A stretch of DNA of 64,000 nucleotides from assembly GCF_042679085.1 (NCBI RefSeq), contig NZ_JBHTLQ010000019.1, positions 4,358 through 68,357 on the forward strand, given 5' to 3'. Positions 34,605 to 43,815 of this stretch are shown one piece after another. Source of the stretch: Phenylobacterium conjunctum (GTDB lineage: Bacteria > Pseudomonadota > Alphaproteobacteria > Caulobacterales > Caulobacteraceae). Under the pieces are notes generated by a model. The model had not been told where the DNA came from. It made no database searches and saw only the letters and a program-made list of their open reading frames with translations. Made by a program: the position numbers and the translations under genes. Each line of letters begins with the position of its first letter. The first letter of the stretch is position 1.

Positions 34605-36545
34605 ATGGAGCAGATGACCAACCGTGCGCAGACGGTCATTGCGGATACGCTGATCGCCGCCGGCGCGTTTCTCATCGCCTACCTCCTGTCCGCCACCCGT
34701 GCGCTTGGTCTGGATTCCAGCGGGCTGTCGGGGCTGAACCTCGCTCAGCTGACCGCGATCTACGCCACGCTTGCGGCCGTGTTCTCGACCATGTTCCGGC
34801 GCGAGCTGTCGCCCTGGCGCTATGTCTCGGTGCCGGACACCCTGGTGCTGGCGCGCACCGCCATGCTGACCGCCGGCGTCTTCCTGCTGGCCGTCTTCGT
34901 CATCGACCGCGCCAGCGGCCTGGCCCGCTCGGTCCTCGCGCTAGCGCCGATCCTGCAGATGGTCGGCTCCATGGGCGCGCGCATCGCCCGCCGCGCCCTG
35001 CATGAGCACGCCTTGGACAGCTTCGCGCCGATGAAGCCGGTGCGGGACCGCGCCGCCCAGGCCCCGTCCCTGCTGCTGATCGGGCCGACCGCCCTGGCCG
35101 ACACCTATCTGCGCGACGTGGCCCGCCGCCACGACCATGCCTGGACCCCGGTGGGCATCGTCAGCCCGGACAGCCGCGACATCGGCCAGCAGGTCCGCAG
35201 CGTCTGCGTGATCGAGTGCATCCAGAACCTGGACGCCGCCCTGGCCGACCTGCGCCGCTGGAACCGCTATCCGCGCGCCATCCTGTTCCTCGACGAGCCG
35301 GGCCGCCTGAAGGGCCTGACCGCCGACCTGCTCGGCCGTTTGAAGAACGACGGCATCCGCCTGCTGCGCCTGCCCTCTATCGTTGAACTGTCGCAGCACG
35401 ACGGCGTGTCCCTGCTGCCGATGCGCGAAATCAGCGTCGAGGAACTGCTGGCCCGCGAGCCCATCGAACTCGACCGCGCCGCCGTCGGCGCCTTGATCCG
35501 CGGCCGTCGCGTGTTGATCACCGGCGCCGGGGGCTCCATCGGCGCGGAGCTCTGCCGCCAGGTGGCGGCCTTCCAGGCGGCCCACATCACCCTGCTGGAC
35601 TTCTCCGAGACCTCCCTGTTCGAAATCGACCGGGAGATGGGCGAGGTCTATCCGAACCAGTCGCGCCACGCCGCCCTGGTGGACGTCCGCAACGCCGACC
35701 GCGTCCGAGGATGCTTCCTGGCGGAAAAGCCGGACCTGGTGTTCCACGCCGCGGCGCTCAAACACGTGTCGATGGTCGAGCGTCACCCGTGCGAGGGGAT
35801 CCTGACCAACGTCGTCGGGACCTGGAACGTGGCCGAGGCCGCCCGGGCCTGCGGCGCCGCCCAGATGGTGCTGATCTCCACCGACAAGGCGGTGGATCCG
35901 TCCAACGTCATGGGCGCCACCAAGCGCCTGGCCGAGGCTGTGATCCAGGCCCAGCAATTCGGCCAGGGCGCCCGCTTCTCCGCCGTGCGGTTCGGCAATG
36001 TGCTGGGCTCGGCCGGCTCGGTGGTGCCGATCTTCCGGTCGCAGATCGAACGCGGCGGCCCGGTCACCGTCACCCACGAAGAGATGAGCCGGTTCTTCAT
36101 GACCATCCCCGAGGCGGCGCAGCTCGTGCTGCACGCCACGGCGGCCTGCGCCGAGGACGTAGACTCCAACAACGCCCGCCTGTTCCTGCTGGAGATGGGT
36201 GAACCCGTTCGGATCATGGACCTGGCGCGCCAGATGATCGCCCTGTCCGGGCGCACCTTGGGCAAGGACATCGAGATCGAAATCACCGGCCTGCGCCCGG
36301 GCGAAAAGCTCACCGAGGCCCTGCTGGACGAGACCGAGCGGTCCATTCCCTGCGCGCCCAAGGTGATGGAGGTCGTGTCCTCCTCCGCCCTGCGGGTCAC
36401 CGCGAACCACCTGCGCGACCTGCAGCGTTTGGCGGAAACCGGCGACATCGAGGACGTGCGCCGGGCCCTGTTCGAGCTGGTCGCCCAGATCCGCGGCGAG
36501 CGGCCCGGTCCGGCTCCAAGCCTGCGCGTGGTCGCTGGCGGTTGA
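34605..36545 (+). CDS. Membrane-bound UDP-HexNAc 4,6-dehydratase family protein (PglF/CapD/FlmA-like)
   Basis: A 646-residue protein with an N-terminal part of about four transmembrane helices (residues 10-125), a Rossmann-like domain about 150-270, and a C-terminal extended SDR domain. The NAD motif GAGGSIG is at about residues 307-313. The catalytic pair is Met436-x3-Lys440 in MGATKR in place of Tyr-x3-Lys, as is normal for UDP-GlcNAc 4,6-dehydratases, and the STDKA motif is just before. It would start synthesis of a deoxy-amino sugar for surface polysaccharide or lipopolysaccharide. The start ATG at 34605 fits a GGAG site; longer in-frame starts are possible. The UDP-GlcA epimerase gene follows by 29 bp. 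Confidence 0.93.
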   Translation: MEQMTNRAQTVIADTLIAAGAFLIAYLLSATRALGLDSSGLSGLNLAQLTAIYATLAAVFSTMFRRELSPWRYVSVPDTLVLARTAMLTAGVFLLAVFVIDRASGLARSVLALAPILQMVGSMGARIARRALHEHALDSFAPMKPVRDRAAQAPSLLLIGPTALADTYLRDVARRHDHAWTPVGIVSPDSRDIGQQVRSVCVIECIQNLDAALADLRRWNRYPRAILFLDEPGRLKGLTADLLGRLKNDGIRLLRLPSIVELSQHDGVSLLPMREISVEELLAREPIELDRAAVGALIRGRRVLITGAGGSIGAELCRQVAAFQAAHITLLDFSETSLFEIDREMGEVYPNQSRHAALVDVRNADRVRGCFLAEKPDLVFHAAALKHVSMVERHPCEGILTNVVGTWNVAEAARACGAAQMVLISTDKAVDPSNVMGATKRLAEAVIQAQQFGQGARFSAVRFGNVLGSAGSVVPIFRSQIERGGPVTVTHEEMSRFFMTIPEAAQLVLHATAACAEDVDSNNARLFLLEMGEPVRIMDLARQMIALSGRTLGKDIEIEITGLRPGEKLTEALLDETERSIPCAPKVMEVVSSSALRVTANHLRDLQRLAETGDIEDVRRALFELVAQIRGERPGPAPSLRVVAGG

Positions 36546-36574
36546 TCCCGGCGCTCAGCCGGGCATAAGACGCC

Positions 36575-37591
36575 ATGGCTCGCATTCTCGTCACCGGCTC
36601 GGCCGGCTTCATCGGCTCGCACCTGTCGCACAAGCTGCTCGACCGCGGCGACGAGGTGATCGGGCTGGACAACCTCAACGCCTACTACGACCCGAAGCTG
36701 AAGGCCGACCGGCTGGCCAGGCTCGAGGCCCGCGACGGCTATCGCCATGCCAAGATCAACCTCGAGGATCAGGCCGCGGTCGCCGCCCTGTTCGCTGAGA
36801 CCAAGCCCGACGGCGTGGTCAACCTGGCCGCCCAGGCCGGGGTCCGCTACAGCCTTGAGCAGCCCCGCACCTATGTGGACTCCAACCTCGTCGGCTTCCT
36901 CAACATCCTGGAAGGCTGCCGCGCCGTTCAACCGGCCCATCTGGTCTACGCCTCAACCAGCTCGGTCTACGGCGCCAATGGCAAGCTGCCGTTTTCCGTC
37001 CATGACGGGGCCAACCACCCCATCACCCTCTACGCCGCCACCAAGCTGGCCAATGAGGCGATGGCGCATTCCTATGCCCACCTGTTCGGCTTTCCCTGCA
37101 CGGGCCTGCGCTTCTTTACCGTCTACGGCCCCTGGGGCCGCCCGGACATGGCGCTGTTCAAGTTCACCGACGCAATTCTGAAGGACCAGGCCATCGACGT
37201 GTATGGTCAGGGCAAGATGCAGCGGGACTTCACCTTCGTGGAGGATATCGTCCTGGGCGTCATGGCCGCCCTCGACCGCCCGGCGGCCGTCAATCCCGCC
37301 TGGAACCCGCAAGCTCCTGACCCCGCCACCAGCGGTGTCGCCCCCTGGCGGGTGCTGAACCTCGGCAACAGCCAGCGTGTCGAGCTGATGCGCTACATCG
37401 AGGTTCTGGAAGAGAAGCTCGGCCGAAAGGCCAAGCTGAACCTCATGCCCATGCAGCCCGGCGACGTCGCCCGCACCGAAGCCGATGTCGAGGCCACGCG
37501 CGCGGCCCTGGACTACGCCCCCACCACACCTGTCGAGGTCGGTGTCGGCAAGTTCGTCGACTGGTATCTCGACTACTACAAGGCGCGCTGA
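36575..37591 (+). CDS. UDP-glucuronate 4-epimerase-like NAD-dependent epimerase
   Basis: A 338-residue extended SDR. VTGSAGFIGSHLSHKLL is the NAD motif; the following DEVIGLDNLNAYYDPKLKADRL is characteristic of UDP-glucuronate 4-epimerases (LspL/CapI/GAE). The active site is Ser/Thr in YASTSSVYG and YAATK near residue 165. It would make UDP-galacturonate for LPS or exopolysaccharide. It is co-directional with the dehydratase gene (29-bp gap), and a UDP-sugar dehydrogenase gene at 42.5 kb could supply the UDP-glucuronate. It converges on fbp with a 4-bp gap. Confidence 0.93.
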   Translation: MARILVTGSAGFIGSHLSHKLLDRGDEVIGLDNLNAYYDPKLKADRLARLEARDGYRHAKINLEDQAAVAALFAETKPDGVVNLAAQAGVRYSLEQPRTYVDSNLVGFLNILEGCRAVQPAHLVYASTSSVYGANGKLPFSVHDGANHPITLYAATKLANEAMAHSYAHLFGFPCTGLRFFTVYGPWGRPDMALFKFTDAILKDQAIDVYGQGKMQRDFTFVEDIVLGVMAALDRPAAVNPAWNPQAPDPATSGVAPWRVLNLGNSQRVELMRYIEVLEEKLGRKAKLNLMPMQPGDVARTEADVEATRAALDYAPTTPVEVGVGKFVDWYLDYYKAR

Positions 37592-37595
37592 TCGA

Positions 37596-38579
37596 TCAGG
37601 CGTAGCCCTCGATCGCCGTCACCTCGTTGGCCGAGCCGAGGATGACGGCCACGCGCTGATGCAGCTGGGTGGGCTGGACATCCAGCATCCGGCCGGCATC
37701 GCCGGCGATGGAGCGGCCGCCGGCCTGCTCGACGACGAAGCTCATGGGATTGCCCTCGTACATCAGCCGCAGCTTGCCCGGCTTACCCGGCTCGCGCTTG
37801 TCCCAAGGGTACATGAAGACGCCGCCGCGGCTTACGATGCGATGGACGTCAGCCACCATGGAGGCGACCCAGCGCATATTGAAATCCTTGCCCCGCGGGC
37901 CTTCCTTGCCAGCCAGGCAGTCGTCGATATAGGCGCGGACCGGCTGGGCCCAGTGGCGCATGTTCGACATGTTGATGGCGAACTCCTTGGTGTCCGCCGC
38001 AATGCGCACATTTTCGGCGACCTGGAGCCAGGCCTTGCTGGCCGGATCCAGGGTGAAGACGAAGACGCCGGCGCCCAGGGTCAGGACCAGGGTCGTTTGC
38101 GGGCCATAGACCACATAGCCGGCCGCCACCTGGGCCGAGCCCGGCTGCAGGAAGTGCTCGGTCTTGGGCGCACCGCCCTTGGCCGGCAGCACCGAGAAGA
38201 TGGTGCCGATAGAGACATTGACGTCGATGTTGCTGGACCCGTCGAGCGGATCGAACAGCAGCAGGTAGGGGCCCTGCTCCGCCGTCGGATGGATGTCGTC
38301 CATCTCTTCAGACGCCATGCCCGACAGGTTCGGCGAGCCGTGAAGGCCGTTGAGCAGCAGGTCGTTGGAAATGACGTCCAGCTCCTTCTGGACCTCGCCC
38401 TGCACATTCTCGGTGCCGCGCGAGCCGAGCGCCCCGCTGAGCGCGCCGCCGGCCACCAGGGTGGCGATGGACGCGCAGACCTCAGCGACCTGGGCGATCA
38501 GCCCCTGCAGGGCGACGGGCGCCGGGCCGGAGGCCGTCTGGGCGTTGGCGAGAAAGGCGGAAAGGTCTTTGGCGGACAT
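37596..38579 (-). CDS. fbp: Class I fructose-1,6-bisphosphatase
   Basis: A 327-residue class I FBPase, the gluconeogenic enzyme converting fructose 1,6-bisphosphate to fructose 6-phosphate. The metal and phosphate site DPLDGSSNIDVNVSIGTIF is intact, and the substrate region EPGKPGKLRLMYEGNPMSFVVEQAGG is typical. ATG at 38579 is chosen because the 32-residue in-frame extension before it is not conserved-looking. Together with pckG at 43.8 kb it marks a gluconeogenic function in the region. Divergent from the M20 gene with 202 bp between, in which no gene is seen. Confidence 0.95.
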   Translation of the reverse strand: MSAKDLSAFLANAQTASGPAPVALQGLIAQVAEVCASIATLVAGGALSGALGSRGTENVQGEVQKELDVISNDLLLNGLHGSPNLSGMASEEMDDIHPTAEQGPYLLLFDPLDGSSNIDVNVSIGTIFSVLPAKGGAPKTEHFLQPGSAQVAAGYVVYGPQTTLVLTLGAGVFVFTLDPASKAWLQVAENVRIAADTKEFAINMSNMRHWAQPVRAYIDDCLAGKEGPRGKDFNMRWVASMVADVHRIVSRGGVFMYPWDKREPGKPGKLRLMYEGNPMSFVVEQAGGRSIAGDAGRMLDVQPTQLHQRVAVILGSANEVTAIEGYA

Positions 38580-38781
38580 CGGGCTCTCATGGCCGGCGAA
38601 GCCGGCGCGTTCAGCGGGTGATCCTGGGCTGGCCAAGGGCGCGCCGCAGCGGTTCAGATGGGTGTGAAATGGCACGAGGGAGGAGCTTCATGCAAACCCT
38701 CTTGCGTGTCTCAGGGCACGGCTTGTTCGCGGCCGTCCACCGCCTATGGTGTGGCAAAGCGCACGTCCTTGGAGCCCCGGC

Positions 38782-39999
38782 ATGAACACCTTCACCCCCT
38801 CGCGATTCTGGGTCGAAGCCGGAGATGACCTCCTTCAGGAGATGATCACCCTGCGCCGCTCGATCCACGAGGAGCCGGAGCTGGGCCTGCACCTGCCCAA
38901 GACCACCGCCAAGGCCAAGGCCGCGCTCGAAGGCCTGCCGCTGGAGATCTATGAAGGGCCGTCCACCACGGGATTCGTAGCCGTGCTCCGCGGCCCGGCC
39001 AATGGCCGCACGGTGCTGCTGCGCGGCGATATGGACGCCCTGCCGCTGGACGAGGACACCGGCCTCGACTTCTCGTCCCGCACGCCCGGCGCCATGCACG
39101 CCTGCGGCCATGACACCCATGTCGCCATGCTGGCCGGGGCCGCCCGGGCGCTGTGCGCCAAGCGCGACCAGCTGGCCGGCACGGTGATGTTCATGTTTCA
39201 GCCGGGCGAGGAAGGCTACCACGGCGCCCGCTGGATGCTGGACGACGGCCTGATCAATCCCCTGCCCGACGCCGCCTTCGCCCTGCACATCTCGCCGAAC
39301 ATCCCGACCGGCGTCTTCGCCGGCCGCGCCGGGCCGCTACTGGCCGCCGCCGACCGTTTCGAAATCACCGTGAAGGGCCGGGGCGGCCACGCCTCCCAAC
39401 CGCAGGACGCCATCGACCCGATTCCTGTCGCCTGCGAGATCGTCACCGCGATCCAATCGATGGTCACCCGCCGTATCCCGGCCTTCGATCCGGTGGTGAT
39501 CACGGTGGGCCGCATCCAGGCGGGCACCACCAACAACGTCATTCCCGAGGTGGCGGTGATCGAAGGCACCATCCGCTCGTTCTCGGAGCGATCTCGCGAG
39601 CTGGCGCATGAGGGGCTGAAGCGGCTGGCCCCGCACATCGCCCAGGCTCACACCGCCGAGGCTGAGGTCGAGGTGATCCCCGGCTTCCCGGTGACCCATT
39701 GCGCCTCGGAGGCCACCGCCCTGTTCGAGCGCACCGCCGAGGCCCTGTTCGGCGAAGGCGCTTGGCGCACCATGCCTTCGCCGGCCATGGGCGCGGAGGA
39801 CTTCGCCTATGTCCTGCAGAAGGTTCCAGGGGCCATGGCCTTCCTGGGCGCAACCCCGGAAGGCGGCGACTGGCGGTCCTGCTGCGCCCTGCACTCCAAC
39901 CGCATGGTGCTGGACGAACGGGTGATGGCGCGCGGCGTGGCCATGCACTGCGCCATCGCCGAGGCCTTCCTGTCCGGCGGGTTCGACCCCGCCGATTGA
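38782..39999 (+). CDS. M20D-family amidohydrolase (hippurate hydrolase-like)
   Basis: A 405-residue metal-dependent aminoacyl/N-acyl amidohydrolase. Metal ligands appear in MHACGHDTHVAMLAG and FQPGEEGYHGA; the C-terminal ligand region includes MGAEDFAYVLQKVPGAM. The dimerisation domain contains GRGGHASQPQDAIDP. These are the marks of the AbgA/HipO/IAA-amino-acid hydrolase group, which cleave N-acyl amino acids. The ATG at 38782 is chosen at the start of the conserved N-terminal helix region; the preceding frame has no match. The Shine-Dalgarno site is weak. Confidence 0.92.
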   Translation: MNTFTPSRFWVEAGDDLLQEMITLRRSIHEEPELGLHLPKTTAKAKAALEGLPLEIYEGPSTTGFVAVLRGPANGRTVLLRGDMDALPLDEDTGLDFSSRTPGAMHACGHDTHVAMLAGAARALCAKRDQLAGTVMFMFQPGEEGYHGARWMLDDGLINPLPDAAFALHISPNIPTGVFAGRAGPLLAAADRFEITVKGRGGHASQPQDAIDPIPVACEIVTAIQSMVTRRIPAFDPVVITVGRIQAGTTNNVIPEVAVIEGTIRSFSERSRELAHEGLKRLAPHIAQAHTAEAEVEVIPGFPVTHCASEATALFERTAEALFGEGAWRTMPSPAMGAEDFAYVLQKVPGAMAFLGATPEGGDWRSCCALHSNRMVLDERVMARGVAMHCAIAEAFLSGGFDPAD

Positions 40000-40106
40000 C
40001 GCCTTCCGTACCGAACTCTCGAATTTCCGCTGCGTCGTGACGCAGGGGCAGCTAGGGTGTGGCCGCGCGCAGGCCGGGACCTCGCGCCATTTCAGGAGAC
40101 GATATT

Positions 40107-40874
40107 TTGAAGAACCTGTTCAACATCGAAGGCAAGGTGGCGGTGGTCACCGGGGGCAGCCGCGGCATCGGCGAGATGATCGCCCGCGGTTATGTCGAGA
40201 ACGGCGCCAAGGTCTATATCTCGTCGCGCAAGGCCTCGGTCTGCGACGGCCTGGCCGAGGAGCTGTCGCAGTACGGGACCTGCATCTCCCTGCCCTTCGA
40301 CCTGTCGAACATGGACGGCATCGAGGGCCTGGCCAAGGCGGTGGCCGAGCGGGAATCCAAGCTCGACATCCTGGTCAACAACGCCGGCGCCACCTGGGGC
40401 GCGCCCATCGACGAGTACCCGGAAGACGGCTGGGACAAGACGATGGACCTGAACACCAAGTCGATCTTCTTCCTGACCCAGAAGCTGCTGCCGCAACTGC
40501 GCGCGGCCGCTACCCATGAGCATCCGTCGCGGGTGATCAACATCGCCTCGGTCAACGGCATCGAGCCGCCGGCGCTTGAGACCTACGCCTATTCGACCTC
40601 GAAGGCCGGCTGCATCATGCTGACGCGGCACATGGCCAAGCGGCTGGCGGCCGACGACATCCTGGTCAACGCCATCGCGCCCGGCCCCTTCCAGAGCCAC
40701 ATGATGGCCGCGACCCTGGCCCGAGCCGGCGACGCGATCGCCAAGTCCAATCCCCGCGGCCGGATCGGCACGCCCGAAGACATCGCCGGCGTTGCGATCT
40801 TCCTGGCCAGCCGCGCCAGCGCCTACACCACCGGCGCGGTGGTGCCCTGCGACGGCGGTTCGGCCGAGGTCTGA
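40107..40874 (+). CDS. Short-chain dehydrogenase/reductase
   Basis: A 255-residue classical SDR. Motifs are VVTGGSRGIGE near residue 12, NNAGATWGAP near residue 88, the Ser of NIASVNGIE and the YSTSKAG site near residue 160; the end is TTGAVVPCDGG. The start is TTG at 40107, eight bases after AGGAG. It could reduce a 3-oxoacyl or hydroxy substrate (RhlG/FabG-like: the order of SSRKASVCDGLAEEL resembles RhlG). It stands alone, with 107 bp from the M20 gene. Confidence 0.9.
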   Translation: MKNLFNIEGKVAVVTGGSRGIGEMIARGYVENGAKVYISSRKASVCDGLAEELSQYGTCISLPFDLSNMDGIEGLAKAVAERESKLDILVNNAGATWGAPIDEYPEDGWDKTMDLNTKSIFFLTQKLLPQLRAAATHEHPSRVINIASVNGIEPPALETYAYSTSKAGCIMLTRHMAKRLAADDILVNAIAPGPFQSHMMAATLARAGDAIAKSNPRGRIGTPEDIAGVAIFLASRASAYTTGAVVPCDGGSAEV

Positions 40875-40898
40875 TCCCAGCGAGGCCTCAGGCGGCGA

Positions 40899-41050
40899 TC
40901 AGACCGCCTGAGGCTGCTGGACCGCGCCACTCACCGGCGCGGGCTTCGACATCCAGACGGCCAGCATCAGGAACAGCATGCTGGCGACCTGGGCGGCGAC
41001 ATATCGGCGCCGGCATGAACAGGAACAGGTGGGTCTGAGACCGGATCGTC
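40899..41050 (-). pseudogene. Possible remnant of a membrane transporter C-terminus
   Basis: On the minus strand, the frame ending at the TGA 40899-40901 encodes YVAAQVASMLFLMLAVWM followed by a short Pro/Gln tail, which looks like the last transmembrane helix and tail of a transporter. Immediately upstream a different frame reads HLFLFMPAP, so the two parts are joined only if a frameshift near 41005 is allowed. No start codon or further part remains. It is read as debris of a deleted gene between the SDR and the exported protein; it may be chance. Confidence 0.3.
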
Positions 41051-41059
41051 ATGCCCCGT

Positions 41060-41482
41060 CTACTGGAGCGGCTTGTCCAGGCAGATCATGGTCTGGCTGA
41101 CCATGTTGGTGTTGGCCTGGTACTCGGCCACGAACGCGTTCCAGGCAGCGTCGGCGGGCCCAGCTTCCGGACCGGGCGGATTGACGTGCACGGTGGCCAC
41201 CATGTCGGGCGAGACCGACCAGCCGGTCGCCTTGTCGCGGGTCAGCACCCTGCCCCCGACCTGCTTGTTCTTGGTCTGACCGTGGGCGACGTACCAGGCC
41301 TGGTTGTCGGCCACCGCCTTGTCGAAGCCGGCCTTGGAGCCCTCGGGCTTGATCTGGCTGGTCCGGATGATGACCAGCTGGCCGTTGGGGCATAACGCCT
41401 GGGGGCTGTCAGCGGCCTGGGCGGCGACGGGAGATACGGCGCACAGAATGGCGGCCGCCGCGAGCACGGAGGTGATCTTCAT
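41060..41482 (-). CDS. Small exported protein of unknown function
   Basis: A 140-residue protein with signal peptide MKITSVLAAAAILCAVSPVAAQAAD. The mature part has two Cys (ALCPNGQ near the start and MICLDKPLQ at the end) that could form a disulfide linking the two ends. The sequence QLVIIRTSQIKPEGSKAGFDKAVADNQAWYVAHGQ resembles the beginning of a dimeric alpha-beta (ferredoxin-like) fold, but no family is recognised. A good GGAGA-type site precedes the ATG. Confidence 0.75.
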   Translation of the reverse strand: MKITSVLAAAAILCAVSPVAAQAADSPQALCPNGQLVIIRTSQIKPEGSKAGFDKAVADNQAWYVAHGQTKNKQVGGRVLTRDKATGWSVSPDMVATVHVNPPGPEAGPADAAWNAFVAEYQANTNMVSQTMICLDKPLQ

Positions 41483-41572
41483 ATGTCTCTCCTGATGTTT
41501 TGCGGCCCAGCGTTGTCGCGAGCCTACAGCTAGCTAGCCCCGAAGGTCGCCCGCCCCAAGCTCGCCAAAAAT

Positions 41573-42451
41573 CTACAGGGCCGCGTGGGCGCGCCCGGGA
41601 AAGGCGGCCCTCAGGGAGGCGCGCATGAACTGGATGACCAGGGCGAATGTCTGCGTGGCGTTGTCCGAGAAGGCCTCCGTGAAGACCACGTTGTCGGATC
41701 CGGACAAGGTCAGGGCGCCGGCGGCCTGGGCGTCCGCCAGCATCTTGTTGATGTGCGCCCGGCTGACCCCGAATTCCCGGGCGAGCCCGGACCGGGAGAT
41801 GGTGACCGCCTCCATCAGCCGCGCGCGCCCAGGAGCCTGGTCGGCGATCAGGCGGGCGAGGATGCGGCCGCCGGATTTGCGTGACAGGAAGATCTCGATG
41901 GGCGTCCAGGGGCCGGCGACCATGTCCCGGTGCATGGTGCTCAAGGCGCCCAGCCAGAAGCAGAACTGCGCCAGCGCCGCGTCATCCGCCAGAACTGACG
42001 GTGGCGGCAGGGCGGGATCAATGATCCGCGCGCCTTCGATCTGGATCGACATGTTGCGGCGCATGCGCTCAAGAAAGCGCGGCTTTAAGATCAGACGGCG
42101 CCGGGTCCACCGCTCGGCGCCGCTGGGCACCACCAGGTCACCGGCGTCCTGGGCCAAGCGCAGGAACTCGGTCACGCGGCCCGTGCTGCTGGTCCGGTTG
42201 GCTTGGGTCGCCGCGATCAGATTGGTGGCGGTGAGCCCATCGGGGCTCTTGTCCAGGACGATCGCGGCCAGATAGAGCGAACTCCGCCCCAGGTCGTCCA
42301 GCAAGAGCCGACCGACCGAGTCCATGGCGGCATGGTGGGCGAGGCTCGCCCGGGCCAGGTGATTGCAAGCCTCCGTCAACCGTGGATGCGCCTGCAGGGC
42401 GGCGATGGCCTGCGGGCTGAACCCGGTGTCGATGTCCCCTGCCCCATCCAT
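41573..42451 (-). CDS. Winged-helix transcriptional regulator
   Basis: A 292-residue soluble protein. Two HTH-like regions can be read: residues about 70-110 (GLTATNLIAATQANRTSSTGRVTEF) and about 220-250 (SRSGLAREFGVSRAHINKMLADA, the clearer one). The layout of two wings around a helical core resembles the regulator at 3551-4465 but the sequences do not match closely. There is no ligand domain I can name. The gene is 6 bp downstream of the UDP-sugar dehydrogenase, so the two may be co-transcribed, which could mean control of polysaccharide genes (inference). Confidence 0.65.
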   Translation of the reverse strand: MDGAGDIDTGFSPQAIAALQAHPRLTEACNHLARASLAHHAAMDSVGRLLLDDLGRSSLYLAAIVLDKSPDGLTATNLIAATQANRTSSTGRVTEFLRLAQDAGDLVVPSGAERWTRRRLILKPRFLERMRRNMSIQIEGARIIDPALPPPSVLADDAALAQFCFWLGALSTMHRDMVAGPWTPIEIFLSRKSGGRILARLIADQAPGRARLMEAVTISRSGLAREFGVSRAHINKMLADAQAAGALTLSGSDNVVFTEAFSDNATQTFALVIQFMRASLRAAFPGRAHAAL

Positions 42452-42456
42452 ACGCG

Positions 42457-43746
42457 TCAGAGTCGGAAGTCGGTCTCGTCCTTCGGGAACATCGCCTTCA
42501 GATCCTGCACCACAACGCCAGGTTTGCCTAAGGCCTTGATGGCGTCCAGGCCCATGGCGTGAAAGGCGCCGTGCGCGACGGCGACGATGACCCCGTCATA
42601 GGCGCCCTTGTCCGGGTGAGCGATGGGCCTGACCCCATACTCCGCCTCGGCTTCGTCGAGATCGACCCAGGGGTCATGGACATCCACGGCGATCTCATAG
42701 CCCGCCAGTTCGCGGACAATGTCGATCACCCGGGTGTTGCGCAGGTCGGGGCAGTTTTCCTTGAAGGTCAGCCCCATGACCAGGACGCGGGCGCCGCGGA
42801 CCTTCACGTCGCGGCGGATCAGGGCCTTGATCATGGCCTCGGCCACATAGGCGCCCATGCCGTCATTGATCCGGCGGCCCGCCAGGATCACCTGCGGATG
42901 ATGCCCCACCGCCTCGGCCTTGAAGGTCAGGTAGTAGGGATCGACCCCGATACAGTGGCCGCCCACCAGGCCGGGCTGGAACTTCAGGAAGTTCCACTTG
43001 GTGCCGGCGGCGGCCAGGACCTCCTGAGTATCCACACCCAGGCGATTGAAAATCATCGAGAATTCGTTGATCAGGGCGATGTTCAGGTCGCGCTGGGTGT
43101 TCTCGATCACCTTGGCGGCCTCGGCCACCCGGATGGAGCTGGCCAGGTGGGTGCCGGCCTTCACGACCGCGCCATAGAGGGCGTCGACAAAGGCCGCCGC
43201 CTCCGGCGTCGAGCCCGCGGTCACCTTGATGATGCTGGAGAGCCGGTGCGCTCGGTCGCCGGGATTGGCCCGCTCGGGGCTGTAGCCGGCGTAGAAGTCG
43301 CGGTTGAAGGCGAGGCCCGAGACCTGCTCCACCACCGGCACGCAATCCTCTTCGGTGGCGCCCGGATAGACGGTGGATTCATAGACCACCACGGCGCCGG
43401 GACTGATCGCGCGGCCCACCGTGCGGCTGGCGCTGAGCAGCGCGCCGAGGTCGGGACGATTGTGGGCGTCGATGGGGGTCGGCACCGTGACGATGAAGAC
43501 GTTGCAGGCCTTCAGGTCGGCTTCGTCGCGCGACAGGGTGAGGCGCTGGGCGACCTTCAGCTCGGCTTCGTCGACCTCCAGGGTGCGGTCATGGCCGGCC
43601 TGGAGCTCGGCGATGCGCGCCTCGCTGATATCGAAGCCCACCACGTCGTAGACCTCGGCCAGAGCCACGGCGAGCGGCAGGCCGACATAGCCCAGGCCGA
43701 TTACGGCGACCTTGGCGGGTGTCTGGGTGAAGGGGTTCAACAACAT
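42457..43746 (-). CDS. UDP-sugar 6-dehydrogenase (TviB/WbpO-like)
   Basis: A 429-residue nucleotide-sugar dehydrogenase. The NAD motif is VAVIGLGYVGLPLAVALAE near residue 10. Middle-domain signatures are YESTVYPGATEE and AGYSPERANPGD. The catalytic Cys is in VGGHCIGVDPYYL near residue 260, and the C-terminal UDP-binding part has MGLTFKENCPDLRNT. The spacing is that of the TviB/WbpO/WbpA group, which oxidises UDP-GlcNAc or UDP-GalNAc to the uronic acid, rather than short Ugd. The start ATG at 43746 begins the conserved part; 12 more residues are open upstream. Likely part of surface polysaccharide synthesis with the 34.6-37.6 kb genes. Confidence 0.92.
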   Translation of the reverse strand: MLLNPFTQTPAKVAVIGLGYVGLPLAVALAEVYDVVGFDISEARIAELQAGHDRTLEVDEAELKVAQRLTLSRDEADLKACNVFIVTVPTPIDAHNRPDLGALLSASRTVGRAISPGAVVVYESTVYPGATEEDCVPVVEQVSGLAFNRDFYAGYSPERANPGDRAHRLSSIIKVTAGSTPEAAAFVDALYGAVVKAGTHLASSIRVAEAAKVIENTQRDLNIALINEFSMIFNRLGVDTQEVLAAAGTKWNFLKFQPGLVGGHCIGVDPYYLTFKAEAVGHHPQVILAGRRINDGMGAYVAEAMIKALIRRDVKVRGARVLVMGLTFKENCPDLRNTRVIDIVRELAGYEIAVDVHDPWVDLDEAEAEYGVRPIAHPDKGAYDGVIVAVAHGAFHAMGLDAIKALGKPGVVVQDLKAMFPKDETDFRL

Positions 43747-43815
43747 CGCGGGCTCGCAGGACGCGCGCGAGGAACCGCGCACGTCCTGTGACTAGACTAT
43801 TTTGGCCGCAGACCG

